DNA of 16,366 bases, taken from NCBI GenBank assembly GCA_045635565.1, contig JAZTVX010000052.1, forward strand, positions 1-16,366, given 5' to 3'. The notes below the pieces were generated by a model that did no database searches, was not told the DNA's origin, and saw only the letters and a list, made by a program, of their open reading frames with translations. Positions 8,389 to 15,931 of the stretch are shown here, one piece after another. The position numbers and the translations under genes were made by a program. The stretch comes from RGIG4140 sp045635565. GTDB lineage: Bacteria; Pseudomonadota; Alphaproteobacteria; CAAHEQ01; UBA3637. Each line of letters opens with the position of its first letter. Position 1 is the first letter of the stretch.

Positions 8389-9555
8389 TTATTTCGATTG
8401 TACCTGCGTTTGTGCAGACACTGGTTGAACCGTCATTTGAGGAGCGATTTTTTGAAATCCTTCCGTTACAACCGTCTCACCGGCATTTAAACCTTCATCA
8501 ATCACAACATTAAATCCTTCCAATTCAACACCTCGTATTACTTCACGTCGAACAATTTGATTATTATTATCAACCAAATAAACATATGTTCCCGTCATAT
8601 CTTGTTGGACAGCCTTCATTGGAATAACGATTTCAGGTTTAGCCTCTAAACTTTTCATCACAATCCGACCGTATTGTCCGGAAATCAATTCCCCATCTTT
8701 GTTAGGAAATGAGGCTTTTATCTTTAATGTATTCATGGCTTCATCCAATGTTACATCCACGAAATCAATTTGTCCCTCCTGCTGATAAACGGTTCCGTCA
8801 GCCTTAACAAAATCAACGGCAACTTTACCGGATTTCGGAAAATTCTTTTGTAAATTCAACAGTTCATTTTCACTGACGGAAAAAACAGCATCAATCGGAT
8901 TGATACGAACGACTCGGGCCAACGTATCAGATCCCGGTCCAATTAACTCCCCAACAGAATAAGTTGATTCACCGATTTTACCATCCATCGGAGCAACAAT
9001 TGTTGTGTATTCTAAATCTTTTTGGGCTAAATCCAATTTTGCCTGTGCCTGACCTAACGTTGCTTCGGCACTGTGATAAGCGGCTTCGGCTTCATCTAAT
9101 TTTGCTTCGGAAACGTCTTTTGTTTTAAATAAGGTTTTTGTCCGTTCAAATTGAGATTTGGCATTTTTGACTTGTGCTTCGGCTTTTGTAACATTGGCTT
9201 TGGCTTCACGCACACTGGCTTCAAAATTAACCGGCTCAATGACAAACAAGGGCTGTCCTTCTTTAACTAAATCCCCTTCCTGAAACAAGCGTTGTTGTAA
9301 AAAGCCTTGAACACGAGCCCGTAATCCGACTTTATCCTTAGATTCAATTTTAGCAACAAAACTGCTTTTCGGATAAATATCCTGCGTCATTGCCTGTACA
9401 ACTTCAACAGCCATTACGGGCATTTGTTGAGTTTGTTGTCCCCTCAAGTATCTGTAACCGACATAAGAACCCGTACCAATAAGAAATGCTATGGCAGAAA
9501 CAATTAAAATCTTTTTATATTTTCTATTCTTTTTAGCAACAACTTTCTGTGTCAT
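8389..9555 (-). CDS. RND efflux periplasmic adaptor (membrane fusion protein, AcrA/MexA family)
   Basis: This 388-residue adaptor links the RND permease to an outer-membrane channel. Residues about 15-30 form an N-terminal membrane anchor; there is no lipobox cysteine, unlike AcrA, so it is held by the helix. The biotinyl-lipoyl halves lie around 74-110 (ending FVIEP) and 183-215 (TTIVAPMDGKIGE). Between them is an Ala/Lys/Glu-rich coiled-coil hairpin (about 112-182). The beta-barrel and membrane-proximal domains follow to about 375, and a Gln/Ser-rich tail ends the protein. I place the start at 9555, with AAGGAG six bases upstream. A longer frame to 9681 would add 42 Phe/Lys-rich residues and overlap the divergent gene, so I reject it. 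It is the first gene of the two-gene efflux operon. Confidence 0.95.
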   Translation of the reverse strand: MTQKVVAKKNRKYKKILIVSAIAFLIGTGSYVGYRYLRGQQTQQMPVMAVEVVQAMTQDIYPKSSFVAKIESKDKVGLRARVQGFLQQRLFQEGDLVKEGQPLFVIEPVNFEASVREAKANVTKAEAQVKNAKSQFERTKTLFKTKDVSEAKLDEAEAAYHSAEATLGQAQAKLDLAQKDLEYTTIVAPMDGKIGESTYSVGELIGPGSDTLARVVRINPIDAVFSVSENELLNLQKNFPKSGKVAVDFVKADGTVYQQEGQIDFVDVTLDEAMNTLKIKASFPNKDGELISGQYGRIVMKSLEAKPEIVIPMKAVQQDMTGTYVYLVDNNNQIVRREVIRGVELEGFNVVIDEGLNAGETVVTEGFQKIAPQMTVQPVSAQTQVQSK

Positions 9556-9615
9556 TTTTCTCTCCTTCAACAGCAAAAATATGAAAAAGATGTAGCATTT
9601 TTTTTTCAAAAAGTC

Positions 9616-9621
9616 TATAAT
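9616..9621 (+). promoter_or_regulatory. Possible -10 element for the LOG-family gene
   Basis: A perfect TATAAT lies 45 bp before the ATG at 9666 in the divergent intergenic region. No good -35 sits at the usual distance; the best hexamer is poor. This is a weak call. Confidence 0.3.
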
Positions 9622-9665
9622 TATTTTCACAAAAAAGCATTTTTTTTCTAATATAGGAGAAGCGA

Positions 9666-10718
9666 ATGTCAAATAAATCAACAGGTTTTAATGAAGCGAA
9701 TGCTTTAACGGTTGAACGGGGTTCCGCATTATTAACAAAGAAGAAAAAACGTGATTCAGTTTCATCAAAAGTGCAAAATGATGTTGTTCAACATTTCATT
9801 CGGGAAAATAAAAAAGGACAAACACGGGTTTTTGTTGCCGGTGGATCACGTTCGGGAAATAACCCTATTTTTGAAGAACAGGCCTTTGAATTAGGCAAAA
9901 TCATCGGACAGAAAAAGTTTCGTTTGGATTTCGGTTTATCATCCAAAGGTATTATGGGTGCTGTGGCAAAAGGTGTTCTTCAATCATGGAGCCAACTGGA
10001 AGATCCGTGTCAAACACCGATTCACGCAATTACCACTAAAGAATATTTAGCTTTATATCAAAGTGATAATGTGATTGACAAGGTATCCGAAATTATTGTT
10101 GCTCATACATTAGAAGAACGTAAAAAACAATTGTTAGGAGCAGATTTTGTTATTTTTGCGCCAGGTGGTGTCGGAACTCTAGATGAATTAGTTTATGATT
10201 GTGTTGCCATGCAAGATGGATTTTTAAATTTTAAACCATTTGTTTTATTTAATGTGGATGGTTTTTTTCATCATTTGTTGGAATATTTGAAAGAAATTCA
10301 AAGCAAGGGGTTTTCGGATTCCGTTCCGTTCATTGTGGTTGACGACAGTTTTGAAGCCGGAGTCGCTTTTGATATGTTGGCAGAATATTATACGCCTAAA
10401 ATGAAAGAAATGAAAAGCAAGAAACATGCTCCGGAAATTATTGAACACTTGATTTACCTGTTACCACACATGATACATTTACGTCGGTTACATCCTTCCC
10501 AGACCACTCATGATATTTTAAAAAGGTGGGAAGATATACATAAGAACGGCATGCCTGATGAGAAACAACAGTTGAAAACTGATATTGAAACAGCCTATCT
10601 GAATAAAGAAATTGAACGCATGTACGAGCGGTTAGCCAAAGCCGGACGGGATACGGCTCTTATCAGCGACAAGTTGCATGAATTAAAAAAGAGGTATCAT
10701 AAAGAAAAATTCATCTGA
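9666..10718 (+). CDS. LOG-family (TIGR00730-like) nucleotide-binding protein with N- and C-terminal extensions
   Basis: This 350-residue cytoplasmic Rossmann-type protein belongs to the LOG/lysine decarboxylase-like superfamily. Members such as LONELY GUY release cytokinin bases from nucleotide monophosphates, or act as nucleosidases of uncertain substrate. The signature PGGVGTLDE is at 166-174 and the upstream ERKKQLLGAD (R152, K153) matches the family's Arg-Lys site. The first glycine loop, usually GGG-x-x-GLMG, is changed here to GLSSKGIMG (90-98). About 50 residues precede the core and about 110 follow it. The C-terminal part is charged and helical, longer than in simple LOG enzymes. AGGAGA five bases before ATG supports the start. 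The antiporter gene follows after about 35 bp, so co-transcription is likely. The superfamily is firm, the reaction is not. Confidence 0.85.
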   Translation: MSNKSTGFNEANALTVERGSALLTKKKKRDSVSSKVQNDVVQHFIRENKKGQTRVFVAGGSRSGNNPIFEEQAFELGKIIGQKKFRLDFGLSSKGIMGAVAKGVLQSWSQLEDPCQTPIHAITTKEYLALYQSDNVIDKVSEIIVAHTLEERKKQLLGADFVIFAPGGVGTLDELVYDCVAMQDGFLNFKPFVLFNVDGFFHHLLEYLKEIQSKGFSDSVPFIVVDDSFEAGVAFDMLAEYYTPKMKEMKSKKHAPEIIEHLIYLLPHMIHLRRLHPSQTTHDILKRWEDIHKNGMPDEKQQLKTDIETAYLNKEIERMYERLAKAGRDTALISDKLHELKKRYHKEKFI

Positions 10719-10753
10719 CGTGTTTGGCTTCCGTTCATCAAAACGGAGGTCTG

Positions 10754-12505
10754 GTGGATTTTATCTGTTTACCGATATTGCTTTTTACGGGGTTGATACT
10801 TATCACTATTTTAACCGGATTTTTAACCGAACAACTTGGTATGCCCTTAATATTGTTATTTATCTTAATCGGATTAGGTTTAGGCTCACCAATATCTCCC
10901 TTTCAAGAAATCGGGTTACTGACAGCCGAGCATGTCTTTTTTATCGGCTCTGTTGCATTAGCACTCATTTTGTTTGACAGTGGTTTTAATACCTGTTTGT
11001 CACATTTTAAAATGGTGGCAATGCCGGCTGTTTTGTTGGCTTCGGTTGGAGTTTGCATCAGTACATTGATTTTAACACCCATTGTCATGATGTTATTGGG
11101 GTGTACATTTATTCAAGGACTATTGTTATCATCTATTATCGGTTCCACCGATGCGGCAGCGGTTTTTTTCTTACTTCGGTCACGAGGATTATTTTTGAAA
11201 AACAAAGTTAAATCCTTGTTAGAGGTGGAATCAGGTTCAAATGATCCAATGGCCATCTTCTTAACGGTTACTTGTTTAACCATTTTGGTATTTCCTGCAC
11301 AAACACGGGAACAAAATCTGCTGTTTTTTGTAACAACACTGATGCAACAATTAGTTATCGGGGTGTTGGGTGGTTATGTTTTATTTGTTATATTAAAGTT
11401 TTCTTTGAAACGAATTGACTTGGAACTGGCTTTATTCCCGTTGTTTGTTCTGTCAGTTGTTATGGGCGGATTCGCTGTGATTACACTACTAAACGGTAGT
11501 GGATATTTGGCTGTCTATTTGTGTGGATTGTTAATTGGTAATACACCGATAAAATCATATACAACATTGTTAAAATTTCAACAAACAATAACATGGCTCA
11601 GTCAAATTATTATGTTCACGGCTTTGGGATTATTTGCCTCACCGGAACGATTGGTCGATTTGTTTTTAGAAGCCGTCATTATGAGTGTCGGGTTAATGTT
11701 AATTGCCCGTCCCGTTATGGTCTTCGGCTTATTATACTTTTTCAAAACATTTTCCCGATTGGATAAAATCTTTATTTCATTCGTCGGCTTAAGAGGAGCA
11801 ACATCCGTTTTGCTGGCACTTGCCCCTATTGTTTATCACATGCCATTTGGTCATTCTTTTTTCAATATTGTATTTATTATGGTTTTATTAAGTTTGAGCA
11901 TACAAGGATTTTTAATACCTTTTGTGGCTCGTTATTGTCAGGTTGTTTCCGTTCACAAAACCATGTTACCGGAAAGAACCAGCATCGATTTGCCGGGCTT
12001 AATTCAAAGTCATTTAATCATCTATGAATTAGGAAAATATTCAGCTGTTTTATCAGGGCAACACTGGCCTCAATGGGCACAGCCACTTTTATTAAAGCGT
12101 AACAACGTTGTTTATCAATCAAACAACATACCCTCTCTCAAAGAAAAAGATTTCGTTTATGTTTTTGCACCGAACGAACATCGCATCACACTACTAGACC
12201 GCCTTTACGGCAACATTAACGATGTACACAAACCCAAGGTGTTCGGTGATTTTCTAATCAATCCGTCTGTTACCTTTCAAGATTTAAAAAAAACATACGG
12301 GATTGATATTAACCCTGATTTAAACAATATTACATTGGCTGATTACATACAGTCGGAATTTCCCCAAGCCGACATTGGAGACAGATTTACATTTGATACC
12401 GTTGAAATCATCATACGTATGAAAAAAAACGGGCAAATTATCGAATTAGGGATAGATGTGTCACCACAACATCATACGCATACCACTTTCCAAAATGTGT
12501 TTTAA
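10754..12505 (+). CDS. nhaP2: K+/H+ antiporter, CPA1 family, NhaP2/CvrA type
   Basis: This is an inner-membrane cation/proton antiporter of about 583 residues. Members of this subfamily exchange K+ (and Na+) for protons and protect against cytoplasmic alkalisation or high K+. The transporter part spans about residues 5-395 with around 12-13 helices. It holds the CPA1 signature GSTDAAAVFFLLRSRG (TD at 132-133), the ion-site Asn-Asp N163-D164 in ESGSNDP, and GLRGATSVLLALAP near 345. Residues about 410-488 resemble an RCK-C/TrkA-C regulatory domain. About 495-570 resemble the CorC/HlyC-type C-terminal domain of NhaP2 (FGDFL, TLADYI, IGDRFTF). I prefer the GTG start at 10754 behind GGAGG because it matches the family's N-terminal length. 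A TTG at 10724 in the same frame would add 10 residues but has no ribosome site. The gene probably shares a transcript with the LOG-family gene. Confidence 0.9.
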   Translation: MDFICLPILLFTGLILITILTGFLTEQLGMPLILLFILIGLGLGSPISPFQEIGLLTAEHVFFIGSVALALILFDSGFNTCLSHFKMVAMPAVLLASVGVCISTLILTPIVMMLLGCTFIQGLLLSSIIGSTDAAAVFFLLRSRGLFLKNKVKSLLEVESGSNDPMAIFLTVTCLTILVFPAQTREQNLLFFVTTLMQQLVIGVLGGYVLFVILKFSLKRIDLELALFPLFVLSVVMGGFAVITLLNGSGYLAVYLCGLLIGNTPIKSYTTLLKFQQTITWLSQIIMFTALGLFASPERLVDLFLEAVIMSVGLMLIARPVMVFGLLYFFKTFSRLDKIFISFVGLRGATSVLLALAPIVYHMPFGHSFFNIVFIMVLLSLSIQGFLIPFVARYCQVVSVHKTMLPERTSIDLPGLIQSHLIIYELGKYSAVLSGQHWPQWAQPLLLKRNNVVYQSNNIPSLKEKDFVYVFAPNEHRITLLDRLYGNINDVHKPKVFGDFLINPSVTFQDLKKTYGIDINPDLNNITLADYIQSEFPQADIGDRFTFDTVEIIIRMKKNGQIIELGIDVSPQHHTHTTFQNVF

Positions 12506-12534
12506 AAAAGAACGATATAAGCCATTATTTTTTC

Positions 12535-12563
12535 TTGCAATCTCAAAAAAAGTTTTATAAGAT
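12535..12563 (+). promoter_or_regulatory. Candidate promoter for the CPA2 antiporter gene
   Basis: TTGCAA (12535-12540), a 17-bp spacer and TAAGAT (12558-12563) lie about 85 bp before the ATG. A small A/T-rich hairpin (AAAAACA-cgca-TGTTTTT, 12608-12625) sits between this and the gene; it could be a weak terminator or leader structure. Confidence 0.4.
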
Positions 12564-12647
12564 AAGACATATTTTCATTCGCATACGCAAAAAACGGTTT
12601 GTTTATGAAAAACACGCATGTTTTTTTGTATAATTAAGGGATAACAA

Positions 12648-14435
12648 ATGCATTCATTACCTGTTTTAATTACAGATTTAACATTGATTTCAATTTACGC
12701 CGGTATTGCTATTTTATTATTTAAGTGGCTAAAACAACCGGTCGTGTTGGGATATATTTTGGCAGGTATTGTTGCCGGCCCGTATTTGACAGTTTTCCCG
12801 TCTGTAACTGATAAAGCCAATATCACGATTTGGGCTGACATCGGGGTCATTTTCTTATTATTCAGTTTGGGATTGGAATTTAGTTTTAAAAAAATCGTCA
12901 ATGTCGGAAAAACAGCTATTATTACCGCAATGACAAACATCATCTTTATGCTGTTTATCGGTTATATTACGGGACGTATGCTTGGTTGGACAACAGCAGA
13001 CAGTTTATTCTTAGGTGGGATGATTTCGATGTCATCAACAACGATTATCATCAAAGCCTTCGAAGAATTAAACTTAAAAAAACAACGTTTTACGGATTTG
13101 GTTTTTGGAATTTTGGTTGTCGAAGATTTGGTCGGTATTTTATTACTTGTATTATTGCCGACTGTGGCATTAAGCAACAGTGTTGATGCAACCGAAATGA
13201 TGGGTAGTACAATTAAACTGTTGTTTTTCTTAATATTATGTTTTGTTGTCGGTGTTTATGCCGTTCCGACATTTCTCAAAAAAGTTAAACCACACCTCAA
13301 CGAAGAAGTCTTATTGATTATTTCCATCGCATTATGTATGAGCATGGTTTTATTTGCAACATCATCAGGCTTCTCATCAGCTTTGGGGGCATTTTTAATG
13401 GGGTCAATTTTGGCTGAAACGGAATTAGCACATAAAATGGAAAATGTTTTAAAACCGGTTAAAGACTTTTTTGGTGCCGTTTTCTTTGTTTCGGTCGGTA
13501 TGATGGTTGATCCGGCAATGTTTATCACATATGCTTGGCCGATATGTTGCATCACAATCGTTGTTGTATTGGGAAAGGTATTTTTTACTGGTTTAGGCAT
13601 GACGGTATCAGGTCAGGCCGTTCGCACATCTGTTTTATGTGGTTTTTCGTTGGCACAGGTCGGTGAATTTGCCTTTATTATTGCTGCGTTAGGCATGAGT
13701 TTAGGTGTATTAGGTGACTACGTTTATCCTACCATTGTTGCTGTATCAGTTATTACGACCTTTACAACTCCAATGATGATTAAATCCGCTGTTCCGTTTT
13801 ACAATAAAGCGAAAGAGACATTGCCTCCGTCATGGAAAGAATTTATTTCTAAAAATTTAGCACGTACTATTCGTGATACACAGGCTGAAAACAGTTTATG
13901 GAATAATTTGTTTAAAAATTATTTTATTCGCATCTTAATTTTTTCCGTTATTTTATTGAGTATTATCAATTTGGCCAGTGCCTTTTTATTTCCGTTTATT
14001 AAAAGTTTTTTACCGGATATCAAAGGTCGTATCTTAACAACCATCATTGTCATGGGAATTATGGCACCGTTTTTAAATGCGTTACTGCTGTTTCGGGGAA
14101 AATATACTAAAATTTATATGGAATTGTGGAATGAAAAGAAAACAAATCGATTACCCCTAATGTTATTGACCGTTTTTAGAATAATGATGGTTGCTTTATT
14201 TGTTATGATGGCTATTCACCAATTTTTAACAACAAATCTAAAAGTGACACTATTCTGTCTGTTTGTTTTAATCATCATTCTGATTAAATCAAAATGGGTA
14301 TTTACACAGTACATGAAAATTGAAAAACACTTCTTAATTAACTTAAACGGTGATATGACAGTTATCCCCAACGAAGTCATTCATACAAAAGAAGTTGCAA
14401 AAGAAACACAAGCAGAAATAATTCAATCAGTATAA
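12648..14435 (+). CDS. CPA2-family cation:proton antiporter (KefB-type core) with extra C-terminal membrane domain
   Basis: This 595-residue inner-membrane antiporter exchanges K+ or Na+ for protons. The Na+/H+ exchanger core covers about residues 8-385 with about 12-13 helices. It includes PVVLGYILAGIVAGP, the SMSSTTIIIKAFEE segment, the charged ion-site pair E159-D160 in VVEDLVG, and FSLAQVGEFAFII near 333-345. After a short soluble linker (about 390-425) come about four more helices (428-452, 462-483, 505-525, 534-548) and a short cytoplasmic tail. The TrkA-N/RCK nucleotide-binding domain of KefB/KefC is absent, so glutathione-type gating as in Kef is unlikely. I recall a similar layout in Bacteroidetes antiporters. 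The ribosome site is AAGGGA, six bases before ATG. The gene ends two bases before the next start. The family is firm; the ion is not determined. Confidence 0.9.
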   Translation: MHSLPVLITDLTLISIYAGIAILLFKWLKQPVVLGYILAGIVAGPYLTVFPSVTDKANITIWADIGVIFLLFSLGLEFSFKKIVNVGKTAIITAMTNIIFMLFIGYITGRMLGWTTADSLFLGGMISMSSTTIIIKAFEELNLKKQRFTDLVFGILVVEDLVGILLLVLLPTVALSNSVDATEMMGSTIKLLFFLILCFVVGVYAVPTFLKKVKPHLNEEVLLIISIALCMSMVLFATSSGFSSALGAFLMGSILAETELAHKMENVLKPVKDFFGAVFFVSVGMMVDPAMFITYAWPICCITIVVVLGKVFFTGLGMTVSGQAVRTSVLCGFSLAQVGEFAFIIAALGMSLGVLGDYVYPTIVAVSVITTFTTPMMIKSAVPFYNKAKETLPPSWKEFISKNLARTIRDTQAENSLWNNLFKNYFIRILIFSVILLSIINLASAFLFPFIKSFLPDIKGRILTTIIVMGIMAPFLNALLLFRGKYTKIYMELWNEKKTNRLPLMLLTVFRIMMVALFVMMAIHQFLTTNLKVTLFCLFVLIIILIKSKWVFTQYMKIEKHFLINLNGDMTVIPNEVIHTKEVAKETQAEIIQSV

Positions 14436-14437
14436 TA

Positions 14438-15544
14438 ATGAAAAAAAATTTTACGGCTTCGGCATCATATATTGAATTTTTACTCGACGATTGGTTAGAT
14501 ACACTGGTTGTGAATAATATGCCAAAGGGGTGGGTTGATATGGTTAAACGCTTGGCTCGTATCCACTCATCAGACAGACAGGTTGAGGTGTACCCAGAAC
14601 AGGTTAATCGTTTTTTTCGTTATATTGACAATCAACCTGTGCTATTGGATAATGATGAATTATCATCACAATTATCTGTTGAAAAATGTCGCCCGCAACA
14701 TCCAAAATATTTAGATGTTGCACAAACAACAACACATGCTTATTTAAACAAAATTGTCACTCGCCTTTATGATGCCAATCCCGATATTTTAGGGATAAAA
14801 CCGAATCCGTTTTACTTTCATGCACAATATCCACATAAAAAAAATAATGGCATGGCTGTTTTTACTCAAAAATGGCCTCCAATGATTATACTACGATTAT
14901 ATGATATCGGTACAATATATCAGACCGAAGATGTATTGGCATGGGATTTGGCTCATGAGTTGATTCATTTAACACTATTACGCAAATTAAATGATAAAGT
15001 AATTACAAACAAAGAAGAAAGTTTATGTGATTTATTGGCAACAGTTTGTGCTATGCGTGCCGGTTATTCGGGTAAAGGAATTGTCATTGATTGGGCCAGT
15101 CGTGTTAAATTAAGTAAAACACCGTTGGTGGAATGTTTACTATATAACAAATACAATAAAAAATTAACCGAACAAGAAATGAATACATTAACACCGGAAG
15201 ATTCTTTTCATTTATATGATGCGTGTGAACGGGGGATTATAACTTTACCAACGGAAACGGTAGAACGATTAAAAATTTATCAGGAAGAAGAAAAAAAGCA
15301 TGATCATCCTTATGTGTTAACACGCATTTTATACACAAATGAAATGGTCAATTATTTATTGAATCATCGTTGTGTTTCTGATGTACGACAAATAACCCCT
15401 ATTCCATCGTATTTAACGGATTTAATTTTATCAAAACAGACCTTAAAGCGTCCGGTTTTACCTAAAAAGATATCCACATTCCGACTGGCAAAATTAAAAA
15501 AACGTCATTTAAAGCAACAAAAATTAAAAAAACGCACAACGTAG
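14438..15544 (+). CDS. Unrecognised HExxH protein, putative cytoplasmic zinc metallopeptidase
   Basis: I cannot assign this 368-residue protein to a named family. Its one clear motif is HELIH at 173-177 in a helical context (DVLAWDLAHELIHLTLL). It is followed 16 residues later by EESLCD (E193, E194, D198), which fits the second helix and third zinc ligand of gluzincin-type peptidases. There is no signal peptide or membrane segment, so it should be cytoplasmic. The last 35 residues are strongly basic (KLKKRHLKQQKLKKR), suggesting contact with nucleic acid or membrane phosphates. The ATG is two bases after the antiporter stop, with no clear ribosome site, so translation is probably coupled to that gene. 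An internal ATG at 14540 preceded by AAAGGGG is a weaker alternative start. No terminator with a T tract follows clearly. Confidence 0.75.
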   Translation: MKKNFTASASYIEFLLDDWLDTLVVNNMPKGWVDMVKRLARIHSSDRQVEVYPEQVNRFFRYIDNQPVLLDNDELSSQLSVEKCRPQHPKYLDVAQTTTHAYLNKIVTRLYDANPDILGIKPNPFYFHAQYPHKKNNGMAVFTQKWPPMIILRLYDIGTIYQTEDVLAWDLAHELIHLTLLRKLNDKVITNKEESLCDLLATVCAMRAGYSGKGIVIDWASRVKLSKTPLVECLLYNKYNKKLTEQEMNTLTPEDSFHLYDACERGIITLPTETVERLKIYQEEEKKHDHPYVLTRILYTNEMVNYLLNHRCVSDVRQITPIPSYLTDLILSKQTLKRPVLPKKISTFRLAKLKKRHLKQQKLKKRTT

Positions 15545-15639
15545 AACAATATATTATTTTTTAAGCAGATTTTTTTTGCATTTTAATAAATTTTTACTAC
15601 CGAGACAAAATTTTTATGCTCTTTAAATAATCATTTTTA

Positions 15640-15693
15640 TGTCAAAAAAAGCTTTTAAAAAATGATAGAACCTGTTTAAAAATAACGATTAAA
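15640..15693 (-). pseudogene. Possible decayed inverted copy of the prepilin gene start
   Basis: Read on the minus strand, this stretch aligns without gaps to the prepilin gene's leader and first codons (15905-15958). The best part is AGGTTCTATCATT (15661-15673 reversed) against AGGTTTTATGATT around the prepilin start, 11 of 13. Across about 57 positions roughly two thirds match. The copy is dead: ATG is ATC, the AAGG of the ribosome site is lost, and TAA comes three codons on. It sits just outside the stronger inverted repeat arm. Part of the similarity could be A/T bias, so this is tentative. Confidence 0.4.
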
Positions 15694-15743
15694 AATCAAT
15701 ATATTCTCTTTAAAAAACGTGTCAAAAAAAGGTACGTTATTTT
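15694..15743 (+). repeat. Left arm of large inverted repeat
   Basis: This 50-nt arm matches the reverse complement of 15855-15904 at 45 positions with no gaps. The inner 37 nt (15707-15743) match at 35. The core includes TGTCAAAAAAAGGTACGTT with its minus-strand TTGACA (15720-15725) pointing left. A partial direct copy of the motifs CTCTTTAAA and TGTCAAAAAAAG also occurs just upstream (15619 and 15640). Confidence 0.9.
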
Positions 15744-15747
15744 TCCC

Positions 15748-15776
15748 ATATTATTGTGCAAAATACCTCTTGTCAA
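15748..15776 (-). promoter_or_regulatory. Leftward promoter-like pair in the centre of the inverted repeat
   Basis: On the minus strand a perfect TTGACA (15771-15776) is followed by 17 bp and TAATAT (15748-15753). It would transcribe leftward, away from the prepilin gene, into the gene-free strip behind the HExxH gene, where no minus-strand gene is visible. If the centre were inverted, it would point to the prepilin gene. Confidence 0.4.
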
Positions 15777-15854
15777 CTAAAAAATACAATTGTCTGATTT
15801 TTATATCTTTTTTACCCCATTACAAACACATGTCGTCCATCAAAAAAAAGCGTC

Positions 15855-15904
15855 AAAAAAACGTACCTTTTTTTGACACATTTTTTAAAGATAAGGTATT
15901 GATT
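15855..15904 (-). repeat. Right arm of large inverted repeat
   Basis: This is the partner of 15694-15743, across a 111-bp centre. It ends 17 bp before the AAGGAGG ribosome site of the prepilin gene, so it forms most of that gene's leader or promoter. Differences between the arms lie at left positions 15702, 15703, 15706, 15718 and 15739. Confidence 0.9.
15873..15902 (+). promoter_or_regulatory. Candidate promoter of the prepilin-like gene, inside the right repeat arm
   Basis: A perfect TTGACA (15873-15878) is followed after 18 bp by TATTGA (15897-15902), a weak -10. The same TTGACA-N18-TATTGA arrangement occurs in mirror image in the left arm, pointing left. That symmetry suggests the arms descend from one promoter. 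Confidence 0.35.
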
Positions 15905-15931
15905 AAACAACTTTATTTTTAAGGAGGTTTT

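Noticed and set aside
9556..9681. 42-residue N-terminal extension of the RND adaptor
   Set aside because: It is Phe/Lys-rich translation of the intergenic region, overlaps the divergent LOG-family gene, and the ATG at 9555 has a good ribosome site.
10720..10977. 85-codon open frame overlapping the start of the K+/H+ antiporter gene
   Set aside because: It is a shadow in another frame; the antiporter frame shows clear family motifs through the same bases.
12629..12634. Perfect TATAAT just before the CPA2 antiporter gene
   Set aside because: Transcription from it would start within about eight bases of the ATG and leave no room for the visible AAGGGA ribosome site; there is also no -35 match.
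15694..15904. Miniature transposable element (MITE) reading of the inverted repeat
   Set aside because: I found no target-site duplication flanking the arms, and the similarity runs on into the prepilin start; not excluded, but less likely than a duplication or switch.
15719..15922. 67-codon plus-strand open frame
   Set aside because: It starts inside the left repeat arm and ends in the right one, has a non-ATG start without a ribosome site, and its sequence is only the translation of A/T-rich inverted repeats.
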